Assembly (NCBI RefSeq): GCF_003597395.2
Contig: NC_133790.1
Span: 19,101,410-19,165,409, forward strand
Length of the DNA stretch: 64,000 nucleotides
DNA from: Chelonoidis abingdonii
Lineage: Eukaryota; Chordata; Testudines; Testudinidae
Direction of reading: 5' to 3'
Part shown: positions 1 through 11,092 of the stretch, one piece after another
Position numbering within the stretch: position 1 is the stretch's first letter
How the letters are laid out: each line of letters starts with the position of its first letter
Notes under the pieces: model-generated
Databases searched by the model: none
Told to the model about the DNA's origin: nothing
What the model saw: the letters and a program-made list of their open reading frames with translations, nothing else
Made by a program: the position numbers and the translations under genes

Positions 1-19
1 GCCAAAAAATCTTGCCACG

Positions 20-146
20 TTATAGGTGAAACCGTGTTATATCGAACTTGCTTTGATCCACCAGAGTGTGCAGCCCTGCCCCTCCGGAGCACTGCTTTAC
101 TGTGTTATATCGAGTTGCATTATATTGGGATAGGGGTGTATTTTAG
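20..146. repeat. Probable interspersed repeat in the SNAP29 intron
   Basis: This stretch holds two related segments built around the word GTTATATCGA, separated by a GC-richer block. It resembles a common turtle interspersed repeat, but I cannot assign a family. It lies in the intron before the last SNAP29 exon. The rest of the intron up to the acceptor at 453 is AT-rich and shows nothing else recognisable. Confidence 0.4.
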
Positions 147-453
147 ACACAACAAATACCTTAGTTTATAAAGATCAAAATTAGTTTTCACCATTTGTGT
201 CTTTTAGTTTACATCGTACTTACTTTGAGTAATGAAAATAGATTAGTCACTTTTCTGGTACTAATGTGCTACCAGTGTTGTAACATTTGTGTTGCAAATA
301 TTGTAGGGGAATAGTTAAGCAGCTTTCACTGACACTTGGTTTAATTTAAGGTTTTGGGGGAAATGTGAATTTTGACTGCACCCATTTAAATGGCACCCTA
401 TATCATGTAATTCCTGTTGTTTGAACCTTCATACTCCCTCTCTCCATTGGCAG

Positions 454-611
454 ATGACATGTCCTCTGGGCTGGGTCGTCTGAAAAACCTGGCTCTGGGT
501 CTGCAGACAGAAATTGATGAGCAGGATGACATTCTTGACCGTCTAACTGGAAAAGTAGACAAAATGGATGTCAATATTGCAAGCACTGAAAGAAAAATCC
601 GACAACTTTAA
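454..611 (+). CDS. SNAP29: SNAP29, last coding exon (C-terminal Qc-SNARE motif), partial gene
   Basis: This is the terminal exon of synaptosome-associated protein 29, a soluble Qbc-SNARE that pairs with syntaxins and R-SNAREs in autophagosome-lysosome, endosomal and Golgi fusion. The exon opens after a CAG acceptor at 451-453, two bases into a codon, and ends at a TAA stop at 609-611. It encodes about 52 residues that form the second SNARE helix. The segment [16 protein letters not shown] carries the zero-layer glutamine in IDEQDD, and the protein ends in STERKIRQL, the typical SNAP29 C-terminus. SNAP25 and SNAP23 end quite differently, so they are ruled out. The upstream exons (Qb helix and NPF region) lie outside the window. 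The reading frame is open further upstream to 417, but that part is intron. The next gene, CLTCL1, is on the same strand 19 kb downstream. Confidence 0.95.
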
Positions 612-3600
612 AGACTTCTCAGAAATTCTTTCCTTCAGTGTAAGATCATCTTGGATGTTTATCTTGCTGGGGGGTTTCTTTGTTTTTGTTTGTTTGTTTT
701 TTTTGCTTTAAATCTTGGGCAATATCCCTTTCTTACTTTGTCAGTGGCTTAGCTATCATTAAAATTGCAGAATCTTGAATGCAACATAAGATCTTAAAAT
801 ACTTCTTAATATATACATATGTGTACATTAGACTGCACATCTTTCTGCATCGGGTTACAATCCTTCACTCTGGATACCTGCTCACTTGTCTTATGATGTG
901 CCATGTGCATATAGGAATTTTCAGTCTACATGTTTCAGTGCCCTTACTCTTAGAACTGTGGCAAAGAAAATAACTACATTTTGCACCTGTTCTGCAAGGA
1001 ATTAAGAATTTAAAAATAGCTATATGTAAACATACAGATTACCAGCTGTAAAAATAATTCTGAATGATGTCCCCTAGCATTTCTGTGTTTGATCCTAAGG
1101 CATCTCAGAGGTCTCCAAATAGCTGGAATAGTTGTCAAATGTGGCATGCAATGATGCTGATACTAACACTGTGCCTAGGGGGAATTGATTCTGCACGCTC
1201 AAAAATCCTCCACTGATGGTGGTAGTTGTCCTTTATGTGCTGCTTTCCGCCAGCCTACTGAGTAGGTGGCTATTTGAACAGCAGCATCTCTCTTGAAAAT
1301 GGAGATTTGGACTAGTACTTCAATTTTAAACATTTTAATTTTTTCAAATAGGAAAAGTGGAGTGGGGGGAGTTCATGCCATAGTCTTATGTGATGACTGT
1401 TTCTTCCACCGCCATTACCACTGTTCAGAGATTAAACTTGCACATATACCTACATGCTCTCCAGCTCTCTGGCACTGCAATTTTTAGTTCCTGCAGATGA
1501 CAAATGTTTTAATTACTTCTAGTTTTCAAAATCCAAAATGGAATCCACCTGCTGGGTTTATTTTCCCCTTATGCCTTTGTAAATAACACCTGTTAAACAA
1601 AAATCATTTTAATTCTACAGCTGTGGGAAAGTAACAACCAAGTGATCATCATCTACCTACCTGATTGGTGATGTCCCTAAAATGAGCAGATAATATCGAT
1701 TCAGATCTTATTGGACAAGTGTCCATATTGCAAAATTCACCACCACATTTGACAGTAAGAACCTGGTTGGCAGTCCCAGCAGAGAGGCCAGCAAATTAAA
1801 ACGCTGTTCACTGCACCTCGTCCCTCCAGGTTGTCATGGCACATCGATTGACACTGTGGAGAAACTTGCATTGTATACAGTTGCCTGTGCTTCATGTTGT
1901 GTTGATAAATGGAAATCTTTGGTATCTAGGTCTATTGATTCAGTACCTTTCATAATCACTAAATTAACACATTTTTCCCGTTTAAAAAAAGACTTGTTCA
2001 AATCCCATCTTCTGCCTTGGTGTGAACATACTCCCTCTAGCGCATAAAGGACTTAGAGAATTTTCAACCCTCTTGTTCTATACAGTCTGTGTAGGAAAGT
2101 AAAGCATTAAACCATCTGAACTTCCTTGCGATTGGGGGGCAATGGTACTGGAAAATAACTCCTCTAGTGCTCCTGATAATTACATTTCTCTGATGTGAAA
2201 CCATTTGAAAACTAGTTTATGCTGCACTCTGCCCTGCTGGTGTCACAAATATCACTTTGCAAAGGAAGTGGCTGCCACCAGCCGGAAACACACAGGTGCC
2301 AGTTATAAGAGTATTCTGCTATATATCTTTCATCACCTTTTTTTAATTTTCTTTTCATCTCCCATTTGGAAGTTTTGAGAGAGCCTGTTACTACCTACTC
2401 ATCTTCTGTCCTTGTGTATACATACCACTACTAGTGCTTCCCCCATTGCCAGGATATTCACGAGTGATTAGCTGTCTCCTCTTAATGTTAAGCGATTTAT
2501 TTAGGAAGTAACAGATATCATTAACTTGTAAAAAGCTGAAAGCATGTGAGGGGAAGGAAGATTCAAATGTTTGTCCTGCCTACCTTTGATGGCTTATTTA
2601 AGTACTCGTCAGAAAAAATTGTGTGTATGGGGTGGGGGGGGAGGGGAGGTTGTGTTTTCTTGCTATAGAACTTCCAGAACACAGTGCTGATTGACAGAGG
2701 CATCATTCTTTCTTTTATGCGTCCAAGCTGTGTGTATATGTATTCTATCCCGAGTTTAAATTTGTGGAAAATTCCACTATTAGTTAATAACACTGTTACC
2801 TTATTTGAAATCTGCCTTCACGTGTATATGTTTACCCCAAAACTAGACTTTTCCTAAAGCAAGACCTTGGTAATCAGTGTGCAGGCTGAATAGTTTTCTC
2901 CTTTGAGTTCCAGCTACATTTCTTCTCCATTAGCTACAAGATCCAGCTACGTGTTCGTGTATAATGAAAAATGAGAGGAAGATGGGGCTTGGATATGAAT
3001 AGTAATGGCATTAGATTTGTTAGTTTAACAGGGATGCCTTTCTGACATAATTTATTTTAAGAAGAAATATAATTTATTGACAAAACAGGACTTTTTTTTA
3101 ATAATGTAGTTTTATCAACCTTACTAAAAGCTGCTTGTGTCCTTGGGGGAAGACCTTTGCTATACGAAATCTACTTTGGCTTTTAGAACATTTTGATCAT
3201 TACACATTTCAAACTGGAACTCAGAATTACGCGGGATTTCTGCAAAGGCCTAATTTCTCATCTCTTTACTCAACCCCATTCACCCTTGCCAGTTGGTGAC
3301 ATCTGCTATTTCCTTATTGTTTACGGTCTTCCTGCTCTACTAACGTCTATGGTCCCATTTTAAAGGGTTGCTTTCCACATTAGGGCTCTTTTGTGGGGAT
3401 GAGAGTTATGTTTAAGCATAAACTAAGATCTACTGCAAGCTGAACTCCTTTCCTAGCTTTCATAGAAAATGCTTTACACTGTCTGCTGCTAAAGAACATA
3501 AACGTTAACAATGTGAAGAGAGCAGTGCTGTGTTTTGTAATACAGTGATGAAACTCTTGCTGACTAAAAACTATTTTTCAAAAAGAGGAAATAACTGAAA

Positions 3601-5268
3601 AGCTGACTTTTTTTTCTTTCCTAGAAATTTCTGCCTTCCCATGCTGCTGAAGGCTTAATTTCTATAACTAGTCTTTTAGATCCTAAAATACCATTTCATC
3701 TTTCTGTCAGATACCATTGAGAAACTTTCCCTCTTATGTTGGCCTAAGCTTTTTAAAAATGATTCTGCAAGCTTACCCTTGAGTGCCAGTTCAACCAACT
3801 ATTCTGCTTAAGTGTGCCTGTTAGCAGGGTAGCTCCCTTTTTTTTACAGCAGAACTTCAAAACAGACTCCAATGAGAAACTGCTGAATTGGAATTATTTG
3901 CAAACTGGGCATCATTAAATTAGGCTTGAATAAAGGCTGGGAGTGGAGGTGTCATTACACAAAGTAAAACTATTTTCCCATGCTAATTTTTTTCCTCTAC
4001 TGTTGTCACACCTTCTTGTCAACTGTTGGAAATGGGCCATCCTGATTATTACTACAAAAGTTTTTTGTTTTTTTTTTCCTTTCCTGCTGATAATAGCCCA
4101 CCTTAATTGATTAGTCTCTTTATAGCTGGTATGGCAATACCAATTTTTTCATGTTCTCTGTATATATATCTTCCTACTGTATTTCCCACTGCATGCATCT
4201 GATGAAGTGGGTTTTAGCCCACAAAAGCTTATGCCCAAATAAATGTGATAGTTTCTAAGGTGCCACAAGTACTTTTTCTTTTTACTAGTAATACTATAGA
4301 CTAGGCAACGTTTATTGGCTTGAGTGGCAGTGTTAAATATCAAAATAAGGTTGCAAAAACTTCTGTGCGGGTATCTTTATAAAGTGAGACTGGCTCCCTT
4401 GTAGGAAGATTTATTTCTTTAAATGAGGTTAGGGATATTACAATTTATTCAGAATTTTTATCTATCTGAGCATAGATTTGACAATAAGCAGTCCTCTTTT
4501 CAGAAATTAAATCTGGCCATTGGTTTGTAATAAATTGTATCTATAAAACTGTTCTTGAGCATTGAACCAAAACTGCACTAAATCTAGAGTAGCCAAGATG
4601 TAGGCTCTAAGGCCCTGTTCTTGCACTGGGAACTGCACAAGCTGAGTCTGAAATCATTGGGGCACTGCCTGGGCACACGGGTCTGCCTGCATGGTACTCA
4701 GTGCAGGATCATGGCCTATGACTTTGTGTGTGCATACAAAATGTCTAGAAGAAACGCTTTCTTTTGCTGTATTGAGGCTACTGTAATTAGATTGTATGCA
4801 AACAATACTCTGAAAATATAGCTTGTTTATGTCTAAAATTTCAGTTTTTTACATGATTGAAATGTAAAATATTTTGCTGCCTAATAGCTTTTGTGAATGT
4901 TCAGCTTATGTAAAACTAGGAAATAGAAAATACTTTTTCTAGCTGTTCAGCCTTCAGAACAAACTGACTTTTGTTGTTCCTTTTACATGAATAAGTCCAT
5001 AGAAAAGAGAATGTTTTGGGCTTTGAAATGTGTGTGACATCAGTATTACAGGTAGTGATTATTTGACTACAGCCCTGGCCTTTATTTTAATAGTAACATA
5101 ATTATACACCACACAGATTTAATTTTTTATGCAAGCAAAATCGAAGTCTTTCTCTTTCTTTCTTAATGAAAGATTTAAAATGGATTATAATTCAGCAATT
5201 TTAAGATGTCAAATGGAATCTATATGGAATGGTGAGATGCTCAATAAAGGTGCTTATTGTACATGAAG
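612..5268 (+). other. SNAP29: Candidate SNAP29 3' UTR
   Basis: AT-rich sequence without credible ORFs follows the SNAP29 stop. A consensus AATAAA at 5243-5248 is followed by GT-rich sequence within 30 bases, which makes it a reasonable polyadenylation site. The mammalian SNAP29 3' UTR is also several kilobases long. This extent would place the Penelope-like repeat copy at 3848-4300 inside the UTR. Earlier variant signals could end the transcript sooner, so the boundary is a guess. Confidence 0.4.
3848..4300 (+). mobile_element. Penelope-like retroelement 3' end with hammerhead-like tail (copy 1)
   Basis: This copy aligns by eye with the second copy at 8258-8700 (shared CTTCAAAAACAGACTCC, TTTGCAAAC, AATAAAGACTGGGAGTGGA and CTGCTGATAATAGCCCAC words). 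The coding remnant corresponds to the end of a GIY-YIG-type Penelope-like protein, ending in a segment like LGLNKDWEWMGHY. It then runs into a non-coding tail of a high-copy reptilian repeat, containing AAGCTTATGC, AAATAAATG and AAGGTGCCACAAGTACT. The tail at 4199-4230 contains CTGATGA, a five-pair stem (4207-4211 with 4218-4222) and an AAAA run. Assignment to Penelope rests on the second copy's GIY-YIG residues. Confidence 0.65.
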
Positions 5269-7822
5269 ACTTGTTGCATTTTATTTCCAGGATGAACATA
5301 TTGTTTCCAGATGCTGGACACCATCAGAGTATATTGATTGAATTTTTTTCCATAAAAGGATATTCTTTGAGGATATTTCCATTATAAATAACATTCTGTC
5401 CACTCCCAAAAGCTGCTCTAGTGTGGTGTCATTCTTAGGAACTATAACTCTGGAAGGAGATGCTTTAGCAAATCTTGTAATTTCACCAGTCATTTCCTGC
5501 TGAACGACAACCCTTAATACTATATAGGAAAACTAGGATTTCCAATGCATGGGCCTATTGGGATTGCTGTGCTTGGTAGCAGATGCTTTTGAGAGTGGGG
5601 TGAATTTCTGCCTGACTCTGTGGTGATCACTCTAGTACCTGAATCTTGGGGTTTGGCATGCCCTCAATTAACATTCATACCTTTCAATTGTTGGTAATAA
5701 AATGTAGACTTTATTTAAAAACATCAAAATCCTGCCACAGTATTTGAGTCTAGCAGTGAATATCACAGGTTGGCTACATTCTGTGTAAGGGGCAGCCCTT
5801 AGGGAATAAGGCAATCAAATTATATAGTGTGTTGCAAGCAGGAATGTAGTTTTGGGCATGGTCCCGAGTCTGGTCATACCAGTGTTTTCAAAGGTGCCTG
5901 TAACAATGGTGATGATGGTACTTGTATTTGGGGAGTGTAGTGTGGATTTTGGAAACCTCTGTATGGTAGGGATTTAAATTCCTCAGCGTCAGTTAGTGCC
6001 ACAGGAAAGAGCCTTTGAAGATCTTATTGCAAGAAATTCTCAGTAGAAATGAGGAGCTAGTTCTTAAACGAATCAGAATGGTCCTTAGAATTGAAGTATC
6101 TACTACAATTCTAGTGCCACTTGTGTCCCTCAGCATGGATCTCCTACAAATAGGAGTTGAGAACCCCTCTGTCCTCCTACCTTGCAAATGTGGCAGACAA
6201 ATCCTAGAGTACAGCAGAGATGTTGGAGAGAAGTTAGAACTGTGTACACTAGTCTCTTCTGGGTCTCAGCTCACCGTACTTATGTGCAGACTTAATTCTA
6301 GCAGTTGTGGAAGAAATCTGTCTGGCTTCATGTGAAGATATGGGGGTGTTTTATTTATGGCTGGCCAGGTATTTTCTCCCTTTTATGCTCTCTTAATGGG
6401 TTTCCTTGACCATAACTGAATCCTTGGCTTTCTTGGAAGTGAGAAAATGAAAGGGAGGTGAAGGAGAGATGCTCATGCAGTTATGTAGGCAAAAAATGGA
6501 ACGATTGTCCTTTTGGAAGAAACGGATACCCTAACCTCAGCTGTGTTTCTTTTCCTCCCCCAGCTCCTTCTTCTTTCTCATCATCATCCTCAACTCCCCT
6601 CCCTTCCTCCACCACACAAATCTCCAGGAAAGAGAGAATTCTCCCATTTTTCATTTCCTTCAGTGTGCCTTTTCCCCAGGGGAACATAAGATTTATAGAA
6701 TCCTGGGGCTGAAAGAAAGGTGGAGTTGACCCCAGAATAAGATGGCTGCCAAACTGTCATTAGGAAGCTGTCTGGGATGTCTTACTAGGGGTAGGGGTTT
6801 GTAAATACAATAACTTGGTAGCTCTGCAGCAGCTATAAACGGCCTAGTTGGAAAACTATCAGGCTGTGACTACACTGTAGACAGAGTGGAGGTCCCTAAC
6901 AAACAGATTCCCATTGCTGTGCATTGATGCCTTGTGGGAGAACGGACCTCCTTGACATCCTAATTCTGTTTTTCTTGGTTTGTATAGCTTTCTTAATTAG
7001 TTTGTTGGTAAATATGATTTTCCTGTTTATGGAAAATCAGTTCTATCCAAAGATGAGCCCAACACTCTATAAGCAGGTTACATGCTGCCTCCAACAGTGT
7101 TTGGTCTTGTCAGTACACCTGACATCCTTCTGTTTTTCACAGCATTTGGAGCAACAGAGATGTGAAATGTGCTACTGAGACACTCTGGGTTTCTTTTTCC
7201 TTCATCATGGCAAGGAAGGGAGAGGAGAGGGGTTGGCATTTATAAATAATGTAACCAAAATGTTCGTTGTCCCTAGAATGTGCTGGACATTGCCCTTAAG
7301 AGTTTATAATCTAAATAGACAACATGCATGCACATAGCAGTGGGTGAAAGAGAGGATGTTGTATGAGATGTTTTTAATCTCTCATTTTTAAAATGTTTAT
7401 CATTTTGCCTTTATTTATGTAAAGCTGTAACCAGACTTATCAGATGTGTTTAAAGTAAAACAGACAAGGATTAATCTTTATGTATTTTGTTTTTATGTTT
7501 GTTTCACAAATACCAGTCTATTTACTCATTGGTTTTAATCCTTTCTTATGGTCATTTTAATTCTGCTTTCTGCTCCTCTAACTTAACCCTGTCCCTATAC
7601 CTCAGTTTCCTTTCCCCTGTATCTCTGCACTGTGACCCTTAGCATTCCCCCCAGCTTCCTCTCTATTCCTCCATCCCACTATTTATCTCCTTCCCTTCAT
7701 TAGACCTACTCCTCTTACCCCAATGGAAAGGAAAGGGGTTCTGCTGATGTTGATAAGTAGACCTCTTTTCCCTTTGTCCCTCCATTGAGTCCAAATTCTT
7801 CTCAGCCCAGGTAACGGGGGAA
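5269..7822. other. Intergenic DNA without a recognisable gene
   Basis: No exon, RNA gene or intact element was recognised. A short piece near 6690-6725 (ATAGAATCCTGGGGCTG) resembles the CR1 3' region, and 7270-7320 resembles the antisense 3' end of an L3-type LINE. Both are too short to call with confidence. The longest open frame (6015-6335, 106 codons) shows no family resemblance. Confidence 0.6.
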
Positions 7823-7970
7823 TTCAGGAGACATGGGGTTCAGATCCTGGTTCTGTCAGTTTCCTTGTGTAACCTTGGGCAAATCCTTCTGTGCCTTAAT
7901 TCCCTGTCTGTAAAATGGGGATTGTAATATTCCCCTATTTCACCAGGGTAGTGTCAAGTTAAATTAACCC
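7823..7970 (+). mobile_element. MIR/CORE-SINE type ancient SINE fragment
   Basis: The run GTTCAGATCCTGGTTCTG followed by TGTAACCTTGGGCAAATC, CTGTGCCTTAATTCCC and CTGTAAAATGGGGATTGTAA follows the conserved order of the MIR core: tRNA box B region, then core, then the TGTAAAATGGGGAT motif. This is an old family spread across amniotes. It is truncated, and no target duplication was found. Confidence 0.75.
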
Positions 7971-8257
7971 ATGATCAGGAGCTGCTTGCATGCTATTGTG
8001 ATGGGGGCCATAGTTAACTAGCTAGAAGGCTGTCCGTGCTAGATGCTGATCTGTTATTGGCTGGATCCCTTCTAGATGAGGCCTGTACTGTTTTAGCTCA
8101 TTGAACAGTTAGTTAGTGGTTGGGTTGTGATGTCTGGGGGGAAAAGTTCTTCAGCCACAATCACGGCCTAGCTCATCTTTTGAGGAGACCAATACTGTAG
8201 TTGGGCTTTCATCACAGAAGCTGAAAGCAAAGGAGATGAAGATGATTCACAGGTGCA

Positions 8258-8700
8258 TAGTACATTGGCCAAACCAGAAAGTCTCTACGCAAAAGAATAA
8301 ATGGGCACAAATCAGACGTCAAGAATTGTAACATTCAAAAACCAGTTGGAGAACACTTCATCCTCCCTGGACACTCAATAACAGACTTAAAAGTGGCAAT
8401 TTTTCAACAAAAACTTCAAAAACAGACTCCGAGAAACTGCAGAACTGGAATTAATTTGCAAACGGGACACTGTCAAATTAGGTCTGAATAAAGACTGGGA
8501 GTGGATGGGTCATTACTAAGCTAAAAGCTAATTTCCCCATGCTAATTTTTCCCACTAGTGTTACTCACCCCTTCTTGTCAACTATTTGAAACGGGCCACC
8601 CTGATTGCCACTACAAAAATGATTTTTATTTTTTTTTTCCTCCTGCTGATAATAGCCCACTTTAATTGAATTGTCTCAAGAACTCCTCATTGTTCTGGCT
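8258..8700 (+). mobile_element. Penelope-like retroelement GIY-YIG remnant (copy 2)
   Basis: With frameshifts, the + strand translates to a decayed GIY-YIG endonuclease. The opening bases read like YIGQT-x-SLRKR. An in-frame block NGHKSDVKNCNIQKPVGEHF then continues as ILPGHSITDLKVAI. GIY-YIG is the hallmark C-terminal domain of Penelope-like retroelements. The homologous non-coding tail follows. Compared with copy 1 it has an internal deletion after about 8672, so most of the hammerhead-like segment is missing. It is not coding today: in-frame stops and a frameshift are present. Confidence 0.7.
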
Positions 8701-11084
8701 ACACTGGCTTTCTTAGCATTTCTAGGTTAGAATTTCTGGAAAGGCATTTTCTTTCAACAATCTCTGTAAGCTAAATAAACAATTTTTTTTTTAAATGTTT
8801 GTTTTACTGATCTGCATCTGGACTGTACTATTTCCCACTCCAGCTACTGTGCTCCAGTGCTGGATTTACATTGGCAAGCTCTCAGGAGCCTGAAGGCTTC
8901 ATATGTGTGCGAGGGAGGTGAGCATAACCCCTCCCCATGTGTATCACATGGTTTCAGCTAAATCTTTTGGCTTTTACCAGGCAGTAACAAAGGTCATTCT
9001 GGTTAAGATGGAATAATGCTATTTTCTGGACTGTGCCCTGTTAACAGAGATGAAGGAGGCAGCAACCTGTCACCATAATTCAGCAAGGCATGTGCCTAAC
9101 TTTCACCATGTGGATAGTACAATACACATCAGTGGGGGTTATTCGCATCCTTAGTCAGACACATGGTTACATACTTGCTGAGTCACTCAGGGCCTGTTAT
9201 TTGGTATCTTGGAGCATCTTCAATAATCTCTAAGGAAACTTCTTTCGCCCCCAGGCTTGGTGAGTGTCAGTACTGTGGGGACAGTTCTCATGAGAACATT
9301 TTTGTTGTTTTTTGACCTTTTGTGGTTCTCTTTCAACTTTTACTCCTGGGAGTAATGGCATATAATAGAATTTGAACAGTTCAAAGATTTGGACTGAAAT
9401 TTGGTAAGCTTTGTGAAGTTGAGGATGTATATAAAATGAGATGTCTTAGCAAAGAAAAGAAATTCATTGAGATATTTTCTTACCCTTTTTGCAATGATTT
9501 TTAAACTATTCAGTTAGCCATTGGCCATGTACTATAACAGCCCTACCTGACTTTTATTTTGAATTTCATCAACTGCTTTCCCATTTTGATACCTCTTTCT
9601 GCAGTATATCATGACTGGAGTGTTGTCAAATAATGAAGGAGCTGGGAGAAAACAGCCAGGAGGGATAACTTGAAAATCTGCTGACAAGAAGCAATTAAAG
9701 GCAATGTTGGGATATAGTAAAAGATGGAAAATATTGAAACTCGCCAGAAATATCAAAATAAACATCAGCAACGATCATGTCTCTGAAGTGAATTTCTCTG
9801 GTGCTTTGCACAGCTATCATCAAAAGAAAACAGATGGACTGTGAAATGTGTGAGCAGACTGACAAATTGGAGTCTGATCTTCAGGAGCTTGGCCATATTG
9901 ATGTTCATAATATTATTTCCCTAAAATAAGGCGATAAATAGCTTCTATGCACTATCATATTTTTATAATACAGAGAATAGCTGGAAAGTTAATCTCAATG
10001 TAGGTCAAATGTAACTGAAAGCAATTTTGCTTGTATTTTGTGAGGGTGAGTAGATATGAGCAGACAATCACTTCAGTACATACGAGCTTATTTCTTCTTA
10101 ACCCGGTAAGTGAAAGCATAACATTCCCATGAGGTTAGTCAACTGAGGGCCACATTGGCAATTTGTCAGGATCATGAGGGCCCAGCAAGCTGTGCAGAAT
10201 AGATCATACTGCATCTGCCTCATTTTTAAGACGTTGTTTATGGTTGGTCAGGATGGAGCAGAGCATTCTGGGATTTGTAGCCTTGATTGACCACCCTCAT
10301 TTGTAATACAAGGATACATTCAGGCTCTGTTGTAAGTCTGTGGGCTATATTTGGCCATCCCTGTTTTAATCCAAGGGTATAATGGGTTTAAAAGCGCAAT
10401 AAACTTCTCCTCCCCAATTCCTAGAGAATTACCTATGTTCTTTCTCTTTGTGAATGAGTATGGTCAATCACAGCCCAGGCTTTGCTCACTTCATTATATA
10501 ATCAAGGCTTACCAATATGTAGTAACTAAAAGTAGCAATCAAACTGTCAGGAGCCACATCTTAAGCTGGGCCATTCATGTTCAGAGTTGCTAGAAGATGA
10601 TCTGTATGTTATTGAGGCATCTTTGGGAGGACCCATGAAAATAATTTATTTTAAAAATAACTATTCATGTCAAAATTAATTTCCTTCTTTCACTCACCCC
10701 TTCTCCTCTTCAAAGGCAACCAAAAATCAGTTTAAGGACTGAAGCTCCCTATTAGAATAGGAAGAATTGTTTATTACTAACAGTTAAATTTCAGCCTTCA
10801 TAAAATGAAAATAGGCAGAGCCTGACACAAAAGGAGTGATTCATTTCTGACACTGGCTACACAATTTCGCTTGATGCAGGGTTTTTTAATATGCTCACTT
10901 TAGGATATTGTTGAATCAGAGAGTGATGTGTGGATGGTCACAAAAGAACAGATGGAATTCTGAAAGGTCAAAGTAGGACTCAAGAACATTTTCTCCCCAT
11001 GTTCCTTTTCCTCTTGAGTATGGTACTGCTCAATGCTGGCAGATGGTGGCTCAGCTGCAAGCCGCTTCACCAGAGGACCTTACT
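8701..11084. other. Intergenic DNA without a recognisable gene
   Basis: AT-rich sequence. The stretch 10147-10370 ends in a segment resembling a hAT terminus (TATATTTGGCCATCCCTG), but no matching left end was found. Nothing else is supported. Confidence 0.5.
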
Positions 11085-11092
11085 AAAATCTT
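11085..11092. repeat. Target-site duplication of hAT element, left copy
   Basis: AAAATCTT lies directly before the terminal TAGGGCTGTC and is repeated exactly at 12835-12842 after GACAGCCCTA. Eight bases is the hAT target-duplication length. Confidence 0.9.

Noticed and set aside
6015..6335. 106-codon open frame between the genes
   Set aside because: No family resemblance, no splice or promoter context, and normal length for chance.
7262..7320. L3-type LINE 3' end on the - strand
   Set aside because: Only short resemblance (CCTTAAGAGTTTATAATC); too little to call.
10147..10370. Possible hAT element ending TATATTTGGCCATCCCTG
   Set aside because: Only one terminus is suggestive; no matching left end or duplication.
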